The notes beneath the pieces were generated by a model that did not search any database, was not told the DNA's origin, and saw nothing but the letters and a program-made list of their open reading frames with translations. DNA of 64,000 nt from Methylobacterium mesophilicum. Lineage in GTDB: Bacteria; Pseudomonadota; Alphaproteobacteria; Rhizobiales; Beijerinckiaceae. A program made the translations under genes and the position numbers. Positions 1 through 8,775 of this stretch are shown one piece after another. Each line of letters opens with the position of its first letter. The stretch's first letter is position 1. The stretch is taken from assembly GCF_022179445.1 (NCBI RefSeq), contig NZ_BPQU01000026.1, positions 1-64,000 of the forward strand. The letters are read 5' to 3'.

Positions 1-184
1 CAAGGACAAACGCCGTCCGCGTCTCCCTTCCTCAAATCCAACAATGTCAAAGACCGGTCGATCAGGCCCGAAGACCCACCCACCAGAGACAGACAGGCGA
101 TCGCCCGGCTCTTAAGCCGGCCAATCCCGCTGAACTGTCAGAAGATGCCTCAGCGCCCGGGCCACTTCCGCGGCCGGCGCCGAT
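1..184 (-). other. Putative rRNA-operon leader running off the left edge
   Basis: No protein-coding gene is convincing here. Read on the minus strand, the last 60 bases contain a boxA-like CTTTGACATTG followed by a purine-rich GAGGAAGGGAGACGCGG stretch. This resembles the leader or spacer sequences that precede rRNA genes in alphaproteobacteria. It lies directly downstream of a consensus-like promoter at 191-219, and no tRNA-Ile or tRNA-Ala is present, so a 5' leader to 16S rRNA fits better than an internal spacer. The rRNA gene itself would lie outside the window, so this is inference from motif resemblance. Confidence 0.4.
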
Positions 185-190
185 GAGCGG

Positions 191-219
191 TGTATACGCA
201 GCACAATCCCGGCCGTCAA
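191..219 (-). promoter_or_regulatory. Strong sigma70-type promoter reading left
   Basis: On the minus strand TTGACG (214-219) and TATACA (191-196) are separated by exactly 17 bases, close to the housekeeping consensus and unusual in DNA this GC-rich. The bases after the -10 box are GC-rich, as in the discriminators of stringently controlled rRNA promoters. Transcription would start near 184 and read into the putative rRNA leader. I see nothing else in 220-462, which lies upstream of the M23 peptidase gene. Confidence 0.5.
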
Positions 220-462
220 CACCGGTCCGTGAGTTTTTGAGCGTCGGCCCAACCCCCCTCCCCTGCCCCGGCGCCCCAAACCTCTTAGAAGGAGCTGGCT
301 GGCCGTCCGCGCTGTGAGCGCGCGACGCCTCAATCTGGACATGCTACGCTCCGAAATGAGCGGCCCGTACATGAATGGTGTGGGCGGCATGGCGATCGGC
401 CCGGCCGTGGATCATCAGGCTGGCGGGAGGCCTATGCGCCGTCGTCTATCCGGGGCCTTCGA

Positions 463-2493
463 GTGAAGCGCGAGCGACTCAAGATCGGCGACGTGGCCGC
501 CCTCGCCCCGGGCGTCGGGCGCGGCGTCCAGGCCCCCCTCGATCTCCTCGGTGCCGACGCGACCCAGATCGACCGGCGCGCGGTCAATCTGCGCTGGCTC
601 TGCGCCAGCACGCTGACCGGCCTCACCGGTGCCGGCCTGATCGCCGCCGCCCTGCACGTATCCCTCCAGGGTGACGTCTCCTTCGCGGCGATCCCCGAGA
701 AGGCCACCATCATGGCGCGCCCGCAGCCGAGCGAGAGCGGCGCCAACATCGCCCGCAAGGGTGACCGGCTGGTGCGCAACCTGATGATCGCCTCTGCCAA
801 GCAGAGTTTCCGCGCGCCCGTGACCGTCCGACTGGGGGACCGCGAGATCATCAAGGCCAAGGCCTTCGTACGGATCACCGCCCCCCTGTCGATGACCACG
901 GGCGTCTATGCCGGCGACCTGCCGCGGTTCGACCCGATGAAGTTCGTCTCCGACGAGCCCCTGGAGCGCGCGCCCGATGCCGCCGCAGACGCGCCGGGCG
1001 CCGAGGTGACGGTGGTCAAGCGCGACCTCGCCGACGCGGCCATCGATCCGAACGCGCCGGCGCTCACCGACGACGACGTCACCGCACAGGTCGAGGAGGA
1101 GCGCCGCATCGCCGCCGAGGCCGGGCGCCGGGCCGCCATCCCGATCGCCCCGCAGATCCTGCTGTCGCGTACGCTCCAGCAGGGCGCCGGCGGCGACGCC
1201 GAGGGTGCCGCCGCCAAGGACGCCAACCCGTTCAAGGCGATCGAGGTGCTGGTCGTCCCCGAGAACGTCACCAAGGTCGCGAAGGTCGAGCTCAAACCGA
1301 ACGAGGCGCCGCTCGTGGAGGAGCGCGACGTCGCGTTCAAGCGGGGCGACACCCTCGAGACCCTCCTGAAGGCCACCGGCATGGCCGGCGACGAGCAGAT
1401 CCGCGCGATCGTCGCCGCGCTGGGGGGCAAGACCCGCACCGCCGCCCTCACCGAGGGGCAGCAGATGCGCGTGCAGGTCGCCCCCGGCCCACGTCCCGGC
1501 GACCCCCGCCAGGTCACCCGTGTGGTGCTGTACGGCGAGAGCGGCATCGAGGGCATCGCCGCCCTCAACGACCGCAACGCCTTCGTGTCGGTGACACCCC
1601 CGACCGAGGACGCCCCCTCCGCCAAGTCGCAGCCGCAGGCCGAGGCCGGCGAGGACGAAGACGAGGATTCGGGCTCTGGGCCGCGGCTGTATCAGAGCCT
1701 CTACGAGACGGCCGCGCGCCACGACCTGCCGCGCGCCACGGTCGAGGACATCGTCCGGGTGTTCAGCTACGACCTCGACTTCCAGCGCCGCATCGCCAGC
1801 GGCGACGGCCTGGACGTGTTCTACACCTACGACGACGACGCGTCCGCCGACCGTCCGGACCTGCTCTACGCGGCGCTGACCCTCGGCGGCGAGACCCGCA
1901 AGGTCTACCGCTTCCAATCCCCGGACGACGGCACGATCGATTACCTCGACGACCAGGGGCGATCCCTCAAGAAGTTCCTGCTGCGCAAGCCGATCCCGGA
2001 CGGGATCATGCGCTCCGGCTTCGGCTACCGCCGCCACCCGATCCTCGGCTATGCCAAGCTGCACACCGGCGTCGACTGGGCGAACCCGATCGGGACTCCG
2101 ATCGCCGCGGCGGGCAACGGCGTGGTGATCCGAGCCGAGATGACCTCGGGCTACGGCAACCGGGTCGAGATCCAGCACGTCAACGGCTACGTCACGACCT
2201 ACAATCATATGTCGCGGTTCGGCCGGGGCGTGAAGGAAGGGGGCCGGGTCCGTCAGGGGCAGATCATCGGCTATCTCGGCTCCACCGGCCTCTCCACCGG
2301 GCCGCACCTCCATTACGAGGTGATCATCAACGGCCACTTCGTCGACCCGATGAAGATCCGTGTGCCCCGCGGGCGCGAGCTGGACGGGCGGATGCTGAGC
2401 GAGTTCAAGCGCCAGCGCGAGCAGATCGACGCAACCATGCTGAAATCGAAGAGTGCCACGGCGCTGGCGCAGCGCGACGCCGCCGTGCGCTGA
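463..2493 (+). CDS. M23 family metallopeptidase (LytM/peptidoglycan endopeptidase type)
   Basis: This is a 676-residue membrane-anchored cell-wall hydrolase or divisome-type protein. A single hydrophobic segment lies near residues 45-65, after a short charged N-terminus, so most of the chain should be periplasmic. Residues 70-500 are a long alanine- and acid-rich region with a probable LysM/OapA-like part, including an acidic low-complexity run near 395-405. The catalytic M23 domain occupies roughly residues 505-640. It shows the first zinc motif HxxxD (in HTGVDW) and the second motif HxH (in HLHYEV), so it looks catalytically intact rather than an EnvC-like degenerate form. The start is a GTG at 463. 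The downstream gene is convergent with only 16 bases between the stops. The exact peptidoglycan bond cut cannot be read from sequence. Confidence 0.88.
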   Translation: MKRERLKIGDVAALAPGVGRGVQAPLDLLGADATQIDRRAVNLRWLCASTLTGLTGAGLIAAALHVSLQGDVSFAAIPEKATIMARPQPSESGANIARKGDRLVRNLMIASAKQSFRAPVTVRLGDREIIKAKAFVRITAPLSMTTGVYAGDLPRFDPMKFVSDEPLERAPDAAADAPGAEVTVVKRDLADAAIDPNAPALTDDDVTAQVEEERRIAAEAGRRAAIPIAPQILLSRTLQQGAGGDAEGAAAKDANPFKAIEVLVVPENVTKVAKVELKPNEAPLVEERDVAFKRGDTLETLLKATGMAGDEQIRAIVAALGGKTRTAALTEGQQMRVQVAPGPRPGDPRQVTRVVLYGESGIEGIAALNDRNAFVSVTPPTEDAPSAKSQPQAEAGEDEDEDSGSGPRLYQSLYETAARHDLPRATVEDIVRVFSYDLDFQRRIASGDGLDVFYTYDDDASADRPDLLYAALTLGGETRKVYRFQSPDDGTIDYLDDQGRSLKKFLLRKPIPDGIMRSGFGYRRHPILGYAKLHTGVDWANPIGTPIAAAGNGVVIRAEMTSGYGNRVEIQHVNGYVTTYNHMSRFGRGVKEGGRVRQGQIIGYLGSTGLSTGPHLHYEVIINGHFVDPMKIRVPRGRELDGRMLSEFKRQREQIDATMLKSKSATALAQRDAAVR

Positions 2494-2509
2494 ACGCGCT
2501 GGACGCCCG

Positions 2510-3373
2510 TTATCCGAACCCGAGCCGCGCCCGGATCTGTTCTGGCGTCACCCCCGCCTGCCTGAGGTCGGCCAGGCTCTGCGAAGCGCGGGATTTGGCG
2601 AGCTTCTCTCCCCCCGGATCCAGGATCAGCCGGTGGTGGCGGTAGCGCGGGACCGGAAAATCGAGCAGGTGCTGCAGCAGGACGTGCAGGTCGGTGGCCG
2701 CTTCCAGGTCCTGGCCGCGTACCACGTGGGTGATCCCCTCCTGCGCGTCGTCGTGGACGACGGCGAGGTGATAGCTGGTGGGCACGGCCCGGCGGGCGAT
2801 CACGGCATCGCCCCAGCGCGCCGGAGCAGCCTGGACCCATCGCGTGCCGGCTTCGTCGAAGGCGGTGTAGCCCAGCCGGTCGCCGGCGATGCGCAGGGCG
2901 GCTTCCATGTCGAGGCGCCAGGTATGCGGCGCGTTCCCGGCAAGACGCCCGGCCACCCTCGCGGGATCGAGTCTGCGGCAGGTTCCGGGATAGAGCGGTG
3001 CGCCGTCGGGGTCGTGCGGGTGCCCTTCCAAGGCGGCGGCCTGCGCGCGGATCTGGCCGCGCGAGCAGAAGCAGGGATAGGCCAGGCCCCGGTCGATCAG
3101 GCCATCGAGCACCGCCCGGTAGGCGTCCATGTGTTGGGATTGGTGCCGCACCGGCTCCGGAAAGGTCAGGCCCAGCCAGGCGAGGTCGGCGACGATCGCC
3201 TCCACCAGCTCCGGCTTCGAGCGGACGGGATCGATGTCCTCGATCCGCAGGCGGCAGAGGCCGCCCATCCGCCGGGCGAGGTCGGCGTTGAGCAGGGCCG
3301 AATAGGCGTGGCCGAGGTGGAGCCGTCCGTTCGGGCTCGGCGCGAAGCGGAGGACCGGCGCGCCCGTGCTCAC
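2510..3373 (-). CDS. gluQ: Glutamyl-Q tRNA(Asp) synthetase
   Basis: This 287-residue truncated glutamyl-tRNA synthetase paralogue activates glutamate and transfers it to the queuosine base of tRNA(Asp), without an anticodon-binding domain. The opening APSPNGRLHLGH contains the HIGH-like HLGH, and the C-terminal part contains the KMSKS-like EKLAKS. A CFC...YPGTC cysteine pattern near residues 110-140 matches the zinc site of the YadB/GluQRS family. Length is in the usual 280-300 range and the anticodon-binding domain is absent, which separates it from GltX. The GTG start at 3373 overlaps the TGA of the upstream small membrane protein gene (GTGA), which indicates translational coupling and fixes the start. 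Confidence 0.92.
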   Translation of the reverse strand: MSTGAPVLRFAPSPNGRLHLGHAYSALLNADLARRMGGLCRLRIEDIDPVRSKPELVEAIVADLAWLGLTFPEPVRHQSQHMDAYRAVLDGLIDRGLAYPCFCSRGQIRAQAAALEGHPHDPDGAPLYPGTCRRLDPARVAGRLAGNAPHTWRLDMEAALRIAGDRLGYTAFDEAGTRWVQAAPARWGDAVIARRAVPTSYHLAVVHDDAQEGITHVVRGQDLEAATDLHVLLQHLLDFPVPRYRHHRLILDPGGEKLAKSRASQSLADLRQAGVTPEQIRARLGFG

Positions 3374-3651
3374 CCGTCCCGGTGACGCAGGCAGTGCGGG
3401 GTGCCGGTCTGGCAGGCGATACCCGGAAGCGAGCAAGCCGGCCCCTCCGCCAGCCGCTGGCAGACCCGGCAGCCGTCGGTCCATTCCAGGCAGGCGGGGT
3501 CGTCGGCGACCGAACGTGCCGGCGCCGGGTGGCGGGTGGGCAAGAGCGCGCCGAGCAGGACCGTGGCGACCATGAGGATCACGACGCCCCAGGCGGCAAG
3601 GGCGCCGTTCGAGGAACGCGGTGCGGGCGACGTGGTGGGCGCTGTCGACAT
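3370..3651 (-). CDS. Small cysteine-rich membrane protein of unknown function
   Basis: This 93-residue protein has one transmembrane segment at about residues 20-40 (WGVVILMVATVLLGALL). It is followed by a probably periplasmic tail with six cysteines (in CLEWTDGCRVCQ, PAC, IAC and HC). The spacing could allow disulfides or metal binding, but no family is recognised. It is the first gene of a two-gene unit with gluQ. Its stop codon overlaps the gluQ start by four bases, which supports real translation. A functional link with tRNA modification is not evident. Confidence 0.6.
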   Translation of the reverse strand: MSTAPTTSPAPRSSNGALAAWGVVILMVATVLLGALLPTRHPAPARSVADDPACLEWTDGCRVCQRLAEGPACSLPGIACQTGTPHCLRHRDG

Positions 3652-3704
3652 GGTCGTCCTGTTGGCGCGGCCGGTGCGCTCCTGTCAACGCGGGCGTGGC
3701 CCGG

Positions 3705-5741
3705 TCAGGCGGCCCGCGCGGTCCGGTCCTCCAGCAGGCCCGGAAGCAGCTTCAGATTGAGCGGCTTGGCAAGGAACCCGTCGAAGCCCGCCTCGCGCGC
3801 GGCGATCTCGTCCTCGCGGCCGGCATTGGCAGTGAGGGCGACGAGGTGCAGCCGGGGACCCTGCCCCGCGGCTTCCGCGGCCCGGATGCAGCGGGCGGTC
3901 TCGTGGCCGTCGAGGCGCGGCATACGGATGTCGATCAGCGCGAGATCGAACGGTCCGGCCGTTGCCAGCCGCTCGAGCGCCTCGACGCCGTCGACGGCGT
4001 GGACCACCTCGGCGCCGAGGCGCTCCAGCGCGCGGGTCGCCAGCAGGGCGTTGATCGGGTTGTCCTCGGCGAGCAGGACCCGCTGGCCGGTCCCGGTCCT
4101 CACCGGGGCCGGGGCCGGAATGGCCGTGGATTCGATCGTCGGCGGCGGGGCGAGCAGCCGCTCGAACAGCGAGCGGGCCCGGACCGGCTTGATCAGGTAT
4201 CCGTCGAAGCCCGCGGCGCCCGGCGCCCCGAAGCCGCGGCGGTCGAAGGGCGACAGCAGGACCAGGCTGCAGCGCACCCCGCAGGCATGGGCGGCGTCGG
4301 CGATCTGGCGGACCGCCGCGTCTCCCAGCGCCCGGTCGGCTAGTACCGCGTCGAAGGCCGCACCCGACAGGGCGTCGAGGCCATCCTCGAGGGTTCCGAC
4401 GATCACCGTCGCGGCGCCTGCCCGGGACAGGCTCCGGGCGAGGTACGGAGCCTGATAGGGCGAGTCGGCCACGATCAGGCAGCGCCGTCCTTCGAGCCGC
4501 GGCAGCGCGGCCAGGTCGGCGCGCTCGGCCTCGGCTTCCGGCAGCGGCAGGACGACCTGGAAGGTCGAGCCACGCCCGATCCGCGAATCCGCCTCGATCC
4601 GTCCGTCCATGCCGGTGACCAGGCGGCGGGTGATGGCGAGGCCCAGGCCGGTGCCCTCGTGGCTCCGGCTGGCGCTGCCGTCACCCTGCTCGAACTCCTC
4701 GAACAGGGCCGGCAAGCGTTCCTCCGGGATGCCGGGGCCGGTATCGGAAACGGCCAGGACCACCTCCCCTCCCCCGCCCGGCATGCGGACGAAGGTCAGG
4801 CTCACGCCGACGCCCCCGCGCTCCGTGAACTTGATGGCGTTGCCGGCGAGGTTGATCAGGATCTGACGGACGCGGTCCGCATCGCCGACGAGCGCGCGGG
4901 GGAAATCTTCGGTGACGTCGAGGGCGATCTCGATGCCCTTGTCCTGCGCCCGCGGGGCCAGCAGCTCCACGACGCTCTCGGCCAGAGCCGGAAGGTCGAA
5001 CGGCTCGGCCGCGAGGTCGAGGCGCCCGGCCTCGATCCGCGAGAAGTCGAGCACGCCGTCGATCAGCCCGAGCAGTGCCTGTCCGCTGGTCCGCACGGCC
5101 TCCACATAGGTCCGCTGCTCCAGGTCGAGGGCGGTGCCGAGCACGAGGTCGGCCATCCCGAGGATACCGTTCAGGGGCGTCCGCATCTCGTGGCTGACGG
5201 TGGCGAGGAAGCGCGACTTCGCCACGCTGGCGGCCTCGGCGCGCTCGAGGGCGGCATCGCGGCTGCGCAGCGCCTCGACTCGGGCGGTCACGTCCCGGCC
5301 GGCGCGCAGCCAGTGCATCGCGTCGCCGTGCGCGACCGGCATCTCCACGAAGGCGAACCAGCGCACCTGCCCGTCCACCGAGCGGACCTGCGCCTCCATG
5401 CGGCGCACGCCGTCCTCCCCGACCTCGACGGCGTTCCGCTCCAGGATCTCCAGATCGATCTGCGCTCCGAGCAGGTCGATGGCGGGGCGGCCGAAGAGCA
5501 GGGCGTACGCATCGTTGGCGTAGGTGATGCGGCCGCGGGCGTCGCGCTGGACGATCACCTCGGTGGTGGCCGCGACCAGGGCGCGGTAGCGGTCCTCGCT
5601 CTCGCTGATCCGCCAGATGCGGTCGTGCAGCCGCTCGGCCTCGGTCTCGTCCGGTCGCGCGCGCCGGGCGCGCCAATGGCCGAGCGCCAGGGCTGCCGCG
5701 ATGAGCAGCGCCAGCACGAGCGCGATGTCCTTGACGACCAT
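3705..5741 (-). CDS. Hybrid sensor histidine kinase with two receiver domains
   Basis: This 678-residue signalling protein has an N-terminal membrane helix (about residues 4-22) and a PAS domain at roughly 45-155. A HisKA dimerisation domain carries the phospho-acceptor His184 in SHEMRTPLNG, and a HATPase domain at about 290-400 has N-box NLAGNAIKF and G-boxes DTGPGIPE and GTGLGLAI. Two receiver domains follow. The first (about 420-530) has weak acidic-pocket residues (ADS in place of a DD/ED pair) but keeps an aspartate at 469 and a KP motif, so it may be degenerate. The second (555-673) is canonical, with ED at 559-560 and Asp604 in LIDIRMP. The ATG at 5741 is chosen because it directly precedes the membrane helix. 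No partner regulator is adjacent and the signal is unknown. Confidence 0.88.
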   Translation of the reverse strand: MVVKDIALVLALLIAAALALGHWRARRARPDETEAERLHDRIWRISESEDRYRALVAATTEVIVQRDARGRITYANDAYALLFGRPAIDLLGAQIDLEILERNAVEVGEDGVRRMEAQVRSVDGQVRWFAFVEMPVAHGDAMHWLRAGRDVTARVEALRSRDAALERAEAASVAKSRFLATVSHEMRTPLNGILGMADLVLGTALDLEQRTYVEAVRTSGQALLGLIDGVLDFSRIEAGRLDLAAEPFDLPALAESVVELLAPRAQDKGIEIALDVTEDFPRALVGDADRVRQILINLAGNAIKFTERGGVGVSLTFVRMPGGGGEVVLAVSDTGPGIPEERLPALFEEFEQGDGSASRSHEGTGLGLAITRRLVTGMDGRIEADSRIGRGSTFQVVLPLPEAEAERADLAALPRLEGRRCLIVADSPYQAPYLARSLSRAGAATVIVGTLEDGLDALSGAAFDAVLADRALGDAAVRQIADAAHACGVRCSLVLLSPFDRRGFGAPGAAGFDGYLIKPVRARSLFERLLAPPPTIESTAIPAPAPVRTGTGQRVLLAEDNPINALLATRALERLGAEVVHAVDGVEALERLATAGPFDLALIDIRMPRLDGHETARCIRAAEAAGQGPRLHLVALTANAGREDEIAAREAGFDGFLAKPLNLKLLPGLLEDRTARAA

Positions 5742-5932
5742 GGATGCCTCCCCGGCTTCAGGCCGGCTCGGTGCAGGATCGCAGGTGAACCTGAAGGTCG
5801 CGTTGGGAAAAGCGCTTAACCGCCGGTTGCAGCATTCGCAGCGCCGCGCCGCAAAACCGCGCCGCGGCGCGATCCGAAGTCCGGCTCGAGAGTTGCCTGC
5901 CAGGACGATCGGTCCGGACGGAGACAGAATTG

Positions 5933-7576
5933 ATGCCGGGTGAGCATTACGACGTGATCGTCGTCGGATCCGGCCCCGGCGGCGGGACGATGGCATGGCG
6001 CCTGGCGCAGACCGGCAAGCGCATTCTCCTGATCGAGCGCGGCGACTATCTGCTGCGCGAACCGCGCAACTGGGACAGCCAGGCGGTGATCGTCGACGGC
6101 TACTACCAGACCAAGGAGACCTGGTACTCATCCGACGGCGGCAGCTTCCAACCCGGCCTGCACTACTACGTCGGAGGCAATTCGAAATTCTACGGCTCGG
6201 TCCTGTTCCGGCTCCGGGAAAAGGACTTTTCGGATATCCGCCACGAGGACGGCATCGCCCCCGCCTGGCCCGTCGGCTACGACGAGTTCGAGCCGCATTA
6301 CCAGGCCGCCGAGGAGCTGTTCCACGTCCACGGCCAGCGCGGCGAGGATCCGACCGAGCCCTGGTCGCGCAAGCCCTACGCTCATCCGCCGGTGTCCCAC
6401 GAGCCGCGGATCCAGCAGCTGTTCGACAACCTGAAGGATGCCGGCCATCACCCGTTCCACCTGCCGGTCGGCGTGCGGCTGGTGGAGAAGGACGGGCGCG
6501 CGGTGTCGACCTCGCCCTGCATCAAGTGCGAATCCTTTGACGGCTTCCCCTGCCCGACCAACGGCAAGTCCGACGCGCAGACCATGGTGGTCGATCCGGC
6601 TTTGCGCGACTGCCCGAACCTGACGCTGCTCACCCGCACCTATGTCGAGCGGCTCGTCACCGACCCGAGCGGGCGCAGCGTGACCGGCGTTGTCGGCACC
6701 CGCGACGACGCGCCGTTCGAAGCCTCCGCCGACCTCGTCGTCGTGGCCTGCGGGGCGCTCTCCTCGGCACTGCTGCTGCTGCGTTCTGCCAACGACCGAC
6801 ATCCGGACGGCCTCGCCAACGGCTCCGGACAGGTCGGGCGCAACTACATGCGCCACAACAACTCGACGGTCCTGGCGATCTCCAAGGTGCCGAACCCGAC
6901 CCGTTTCCAGAAGACGCTCGGTCTCAACGACTTCTATTTCGGCGACCCGGACCCGAAGGACGACTGGGACTTCCCGCTGGGCCACATCCAGATGGTCGGC
7001 AAGTCCGACGGCGCCCAGATCCACGGCGAGGGGCTGCCGGGCTTCCTGCAATGGTTTCCCAACAAGCCGTTCGACTGGATCGCGAAGCACTCCGTCGATT
7101 TCTGGTTGACCTCGGAGGACATCCCGCTGGCCCAGAACCGGGTCTACTACAAGGATGGCAAGGTCCATCTCGACCTCACCGAGACCAACGTGGAGGCGCA
7201 CAAGCGGCTGCGGCGCAAGCTGCAGGAGATCTGCAGCTTCACCGACATGCACCCGCACCTGTTCGACCGCTCGCTCTACCTGGGCAAGAACATCCCGATC
7301 GGCGGCACCGCGCACCAGGCCGGAACCCTGCGGTTCGGGGACGACCCCGCTACCTCCGTACTGGACCGGAACTGCAAGGCGCATGAACTCGACAACCTCT
7401 ACGTCACCGATGCGAGCTTCTTCCCGTCGATCGGCGCGGTGAACCCGACGCTCACGATCATCGCCAACGCCCTGCGGGTGGCCGACCACCTGGTCGACCG
7501 GATGGGCGCCCGGAACGAGATCGCGCCGCCGCGCCTGTTCGACCACACCGAGCCGCGGGAGCCCGTGACGGCGTGA
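5933..7576 (+). CDS. GMC family FAD-dependent oxidoreductase
   Basis: This 547-residue flavoprotein belongs to the glucose-methanol-choline oxidoreductase group. The N-terminal dinucleotide motif VVGSGPGGG is at residues 10-18. The C-terminal GMC domain carries the conserved catalytic pair His461 (in GTAHQAGT) and Asn504 (in VNPTLT). A three-cysteine cluster, Cys196-x2-Cys199-x7-Cys207, sits where bacterial FAD-dependent sugar dehydrogenases carry an iron-sulfur cluster, so electron transfer to an acceptor other than oxygen is possible. No signal peptide is seen and no small subunit or cytochrome c gene is adjacent. The ATG at 5933 is preceded by an in-frame TTG at 5930. A LysR-type gene follows in the same direction and may control it. 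The substrate (polyol, sugar or alcohol) cannot be deduced. Confidence 0.85.
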   Translation: MPGEHYDVIVVGSGPGGGTMAWRLAQTGKRILLIERGDYLLREPRNWDSQAVIVDGYYQTKETWYSSDGGSFQPGLHYYVGGNSKFYGSVLFRLREKDFSDIRHEDGIAPAWPVGYDEFEPHYQAAEELFHVHGQRGEDPTEPWSRKPYAHPPVSHEPRIQQLFDNLKDAGHHPFHLPVGVRLVEKDGRAVSTSPCIKCESFDGFPCPTNGKSDAQTMVVDPALRDCPNLTLLTRTYVERLVTDPSGRSVTGVVGTRDDAPFEASADLVVVACGALSSALLLLRSANDRHPDGLANGSGQVGRNYMRHNNSTVLAISKVPNPTRFQKTLGLNDFYFGDPDPKDDWDFPLGHIQMVGKSDGAQIHGEGLPGFLQWFPNKPFDWIAKHSVDFWLTSEDIPLAQNRVYYKDGKVHLDLTETNVEAHKRLRRKLQEICSFTDMHPHLFDRSLYLGKNIPIGGTAHQAGTLRFGDDPATSVLDRNCKAHELDNLYVTDASFFPSIGAVNPTLTIIANALRVADHLVDRMGARNEIAPPRLFDHTEPREPVTA

Positions 7577-7628
7577 CGGCCGTGCTCTGCTATGGAGAGC
7601 GCCCGACCTCGAACCGATCGCAGCGCGC

Positions 7629-8567
7629 GTGGCCATCGACCATATCGACCTCAGCCGGATCGACCTGAACCTGCTGGTCGCCCTCGACGCGCTGCTCGAC
7701 GAGCGCAGCGTCACCCGGGCGGCGGCGCGGATCGGCGTCGGCCAGTCGGCGATGAGTTCGAGCCTCGCCCGGCTGCGTCGCCTGTTCGACGACGAGCTGC
7801 TCACGCGCGCCCCCGACGGGATGCGGCCGACGCCGCGGGCGCTGAAGCTCGTCGAGCCGCTGCGGGCGACGCTGCGGCAGGTCCAGGCCCTCGTCCACCG
7901 GGAGGAGCGGTTCGATCCGGCCACCGTCGAGCGCAGCTTCACGCTGAGCCTGCCCGACAGCGTCGAGGTCCTGCTCGGGCCCCGGCTGATCGCGCAGCTG
8001 CGCCGGGACGCGCCGGGGATCCGGCTGCTGCTGCGCTCCGTTGAGCGGGCCCGCATCCTGGACGAGCTGGATGCCGACCGGGTCGATCTCGCCATCGGGT
8101 TCTTCACCGAGGGGCAACTGCACCACAAGCAGCGGCTGCTCTATCGCGACAGCTACGTGGTCCTGTTCAACGCCGACCTGATCGGGATCCAGCCGCCGAT
8201 CGGGCTCGATGACTACCTGCGTTTCCCGCACGTCCTGACCTCGTTGCGGGAGACGGCCCACGGAGTCGTGGACGACGCGCTGGCGGCGCTGGGGCGCTCG
8301 CGCATCCTCGCGGTGACCACGCCGCGCTTCCTCGTGGTGCCGTTCATGGTCCGCGCCGCGCCGGTGATCGCCACCATGCACGCGAGGCTGGCGACCTCCT
8401 TCGCCAGCGCGCTCTCCCTGGCGGTCAGCCCGGTGCCGGTGGCGCTCGACGAGGTGGCCGTGTCGATGCTGTGGCACGCCTCCTACGATCGCGATCCCGC
8501 CCATCGCTGGCTGCGCGACCTATTGGTGCGGCTCGCCAACGAGGCGCCTGAATTCGGGATGCTGTGA
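7629..8567 (+). CDS. LysR family transcriptional regulator
   Basis: This 312-residue regulator has an N-terminal winged helix-turn-helix at residues 8-67 (SVTRAAARIGVGQSAMSSSL) and a C-terminal periplasmic-binding-like effector domain. The GTG at 7629 is the natural start, 52 bases after the GMC oxidoreductase stop. It is codirectional with that gene, so it may be cotranscribed and regulate it. LysR proteins more often sit divergent from their targets, so the pairing is suggestive only. The effector domain looks NodD/PcpR-like rather than CysB-like, but I cannot name the ligand. Confidence 0.85.
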   Translation: MAIDHIDLSRIDLNLLVALDALLDERSVTRAAARIGVGQSAMSSSLARLRRLFDDELLTRAPDGMRPTPRALKLVEPLRATLRQVQALVHREERFDPATVERSFTLSLPDSVEVLLGPRLIAQLRRDAPGIRLLLRSVERARILDELDADRVDLAIGFFTEGQLHHKQRLLYRDSYVVLFNADLIGIQPPIGLDDYLRFPHVLTSLRETAHGVVDDALAALGRSRILAVTTPRFLVVPFMVRAAPVIATMHARLATSFASALSLAVSPVPVALDEVAVSMLWHASYDRDPAHRWLRDLLVRLANEAPEFGML

Positions 8568-8650
8568 CAGATCTTTCCCAATCTCGACGTCGGATTGACG
8601 GGGATGTCTGCAACCCACGCGTTGGACACGGTCTCATCAATCGTCCCACA

Positions 8651-8745
8651 CCGTCATTGCGAGCGTAGCGAAGCAGCCCAGTGGTGCGCCACGGTTTCGG
8701 GATCTCGTGCTACCGCGGGTTGCTTCGCTGCGCTCGCAATGACGG
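8651..8745. repeat. Palindromic intergenic repeat, GCGAGCG/GAAGCA type
   Basis: A 25-base left arm at 8651-8675 (starting CCGTCATTGCGAGCG) is matched by its reverse complement at 8721-8745 with one mismatch, around a 45-base loop. It lies between the stop of the LysR gene and the convergent DUF2252 gene. Elements with this GTCATTGCGAGCG...GAAGCA signature are dispersed, non-coding and common in Methylobacterium-type genomes, and it may also act as a bidirectional terminator here. It encodes no protein. Confidence 0.8.
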
Positions 8746-8775
8746 GAAAGGCGTGCGCCTCGACCGGACATCGCC

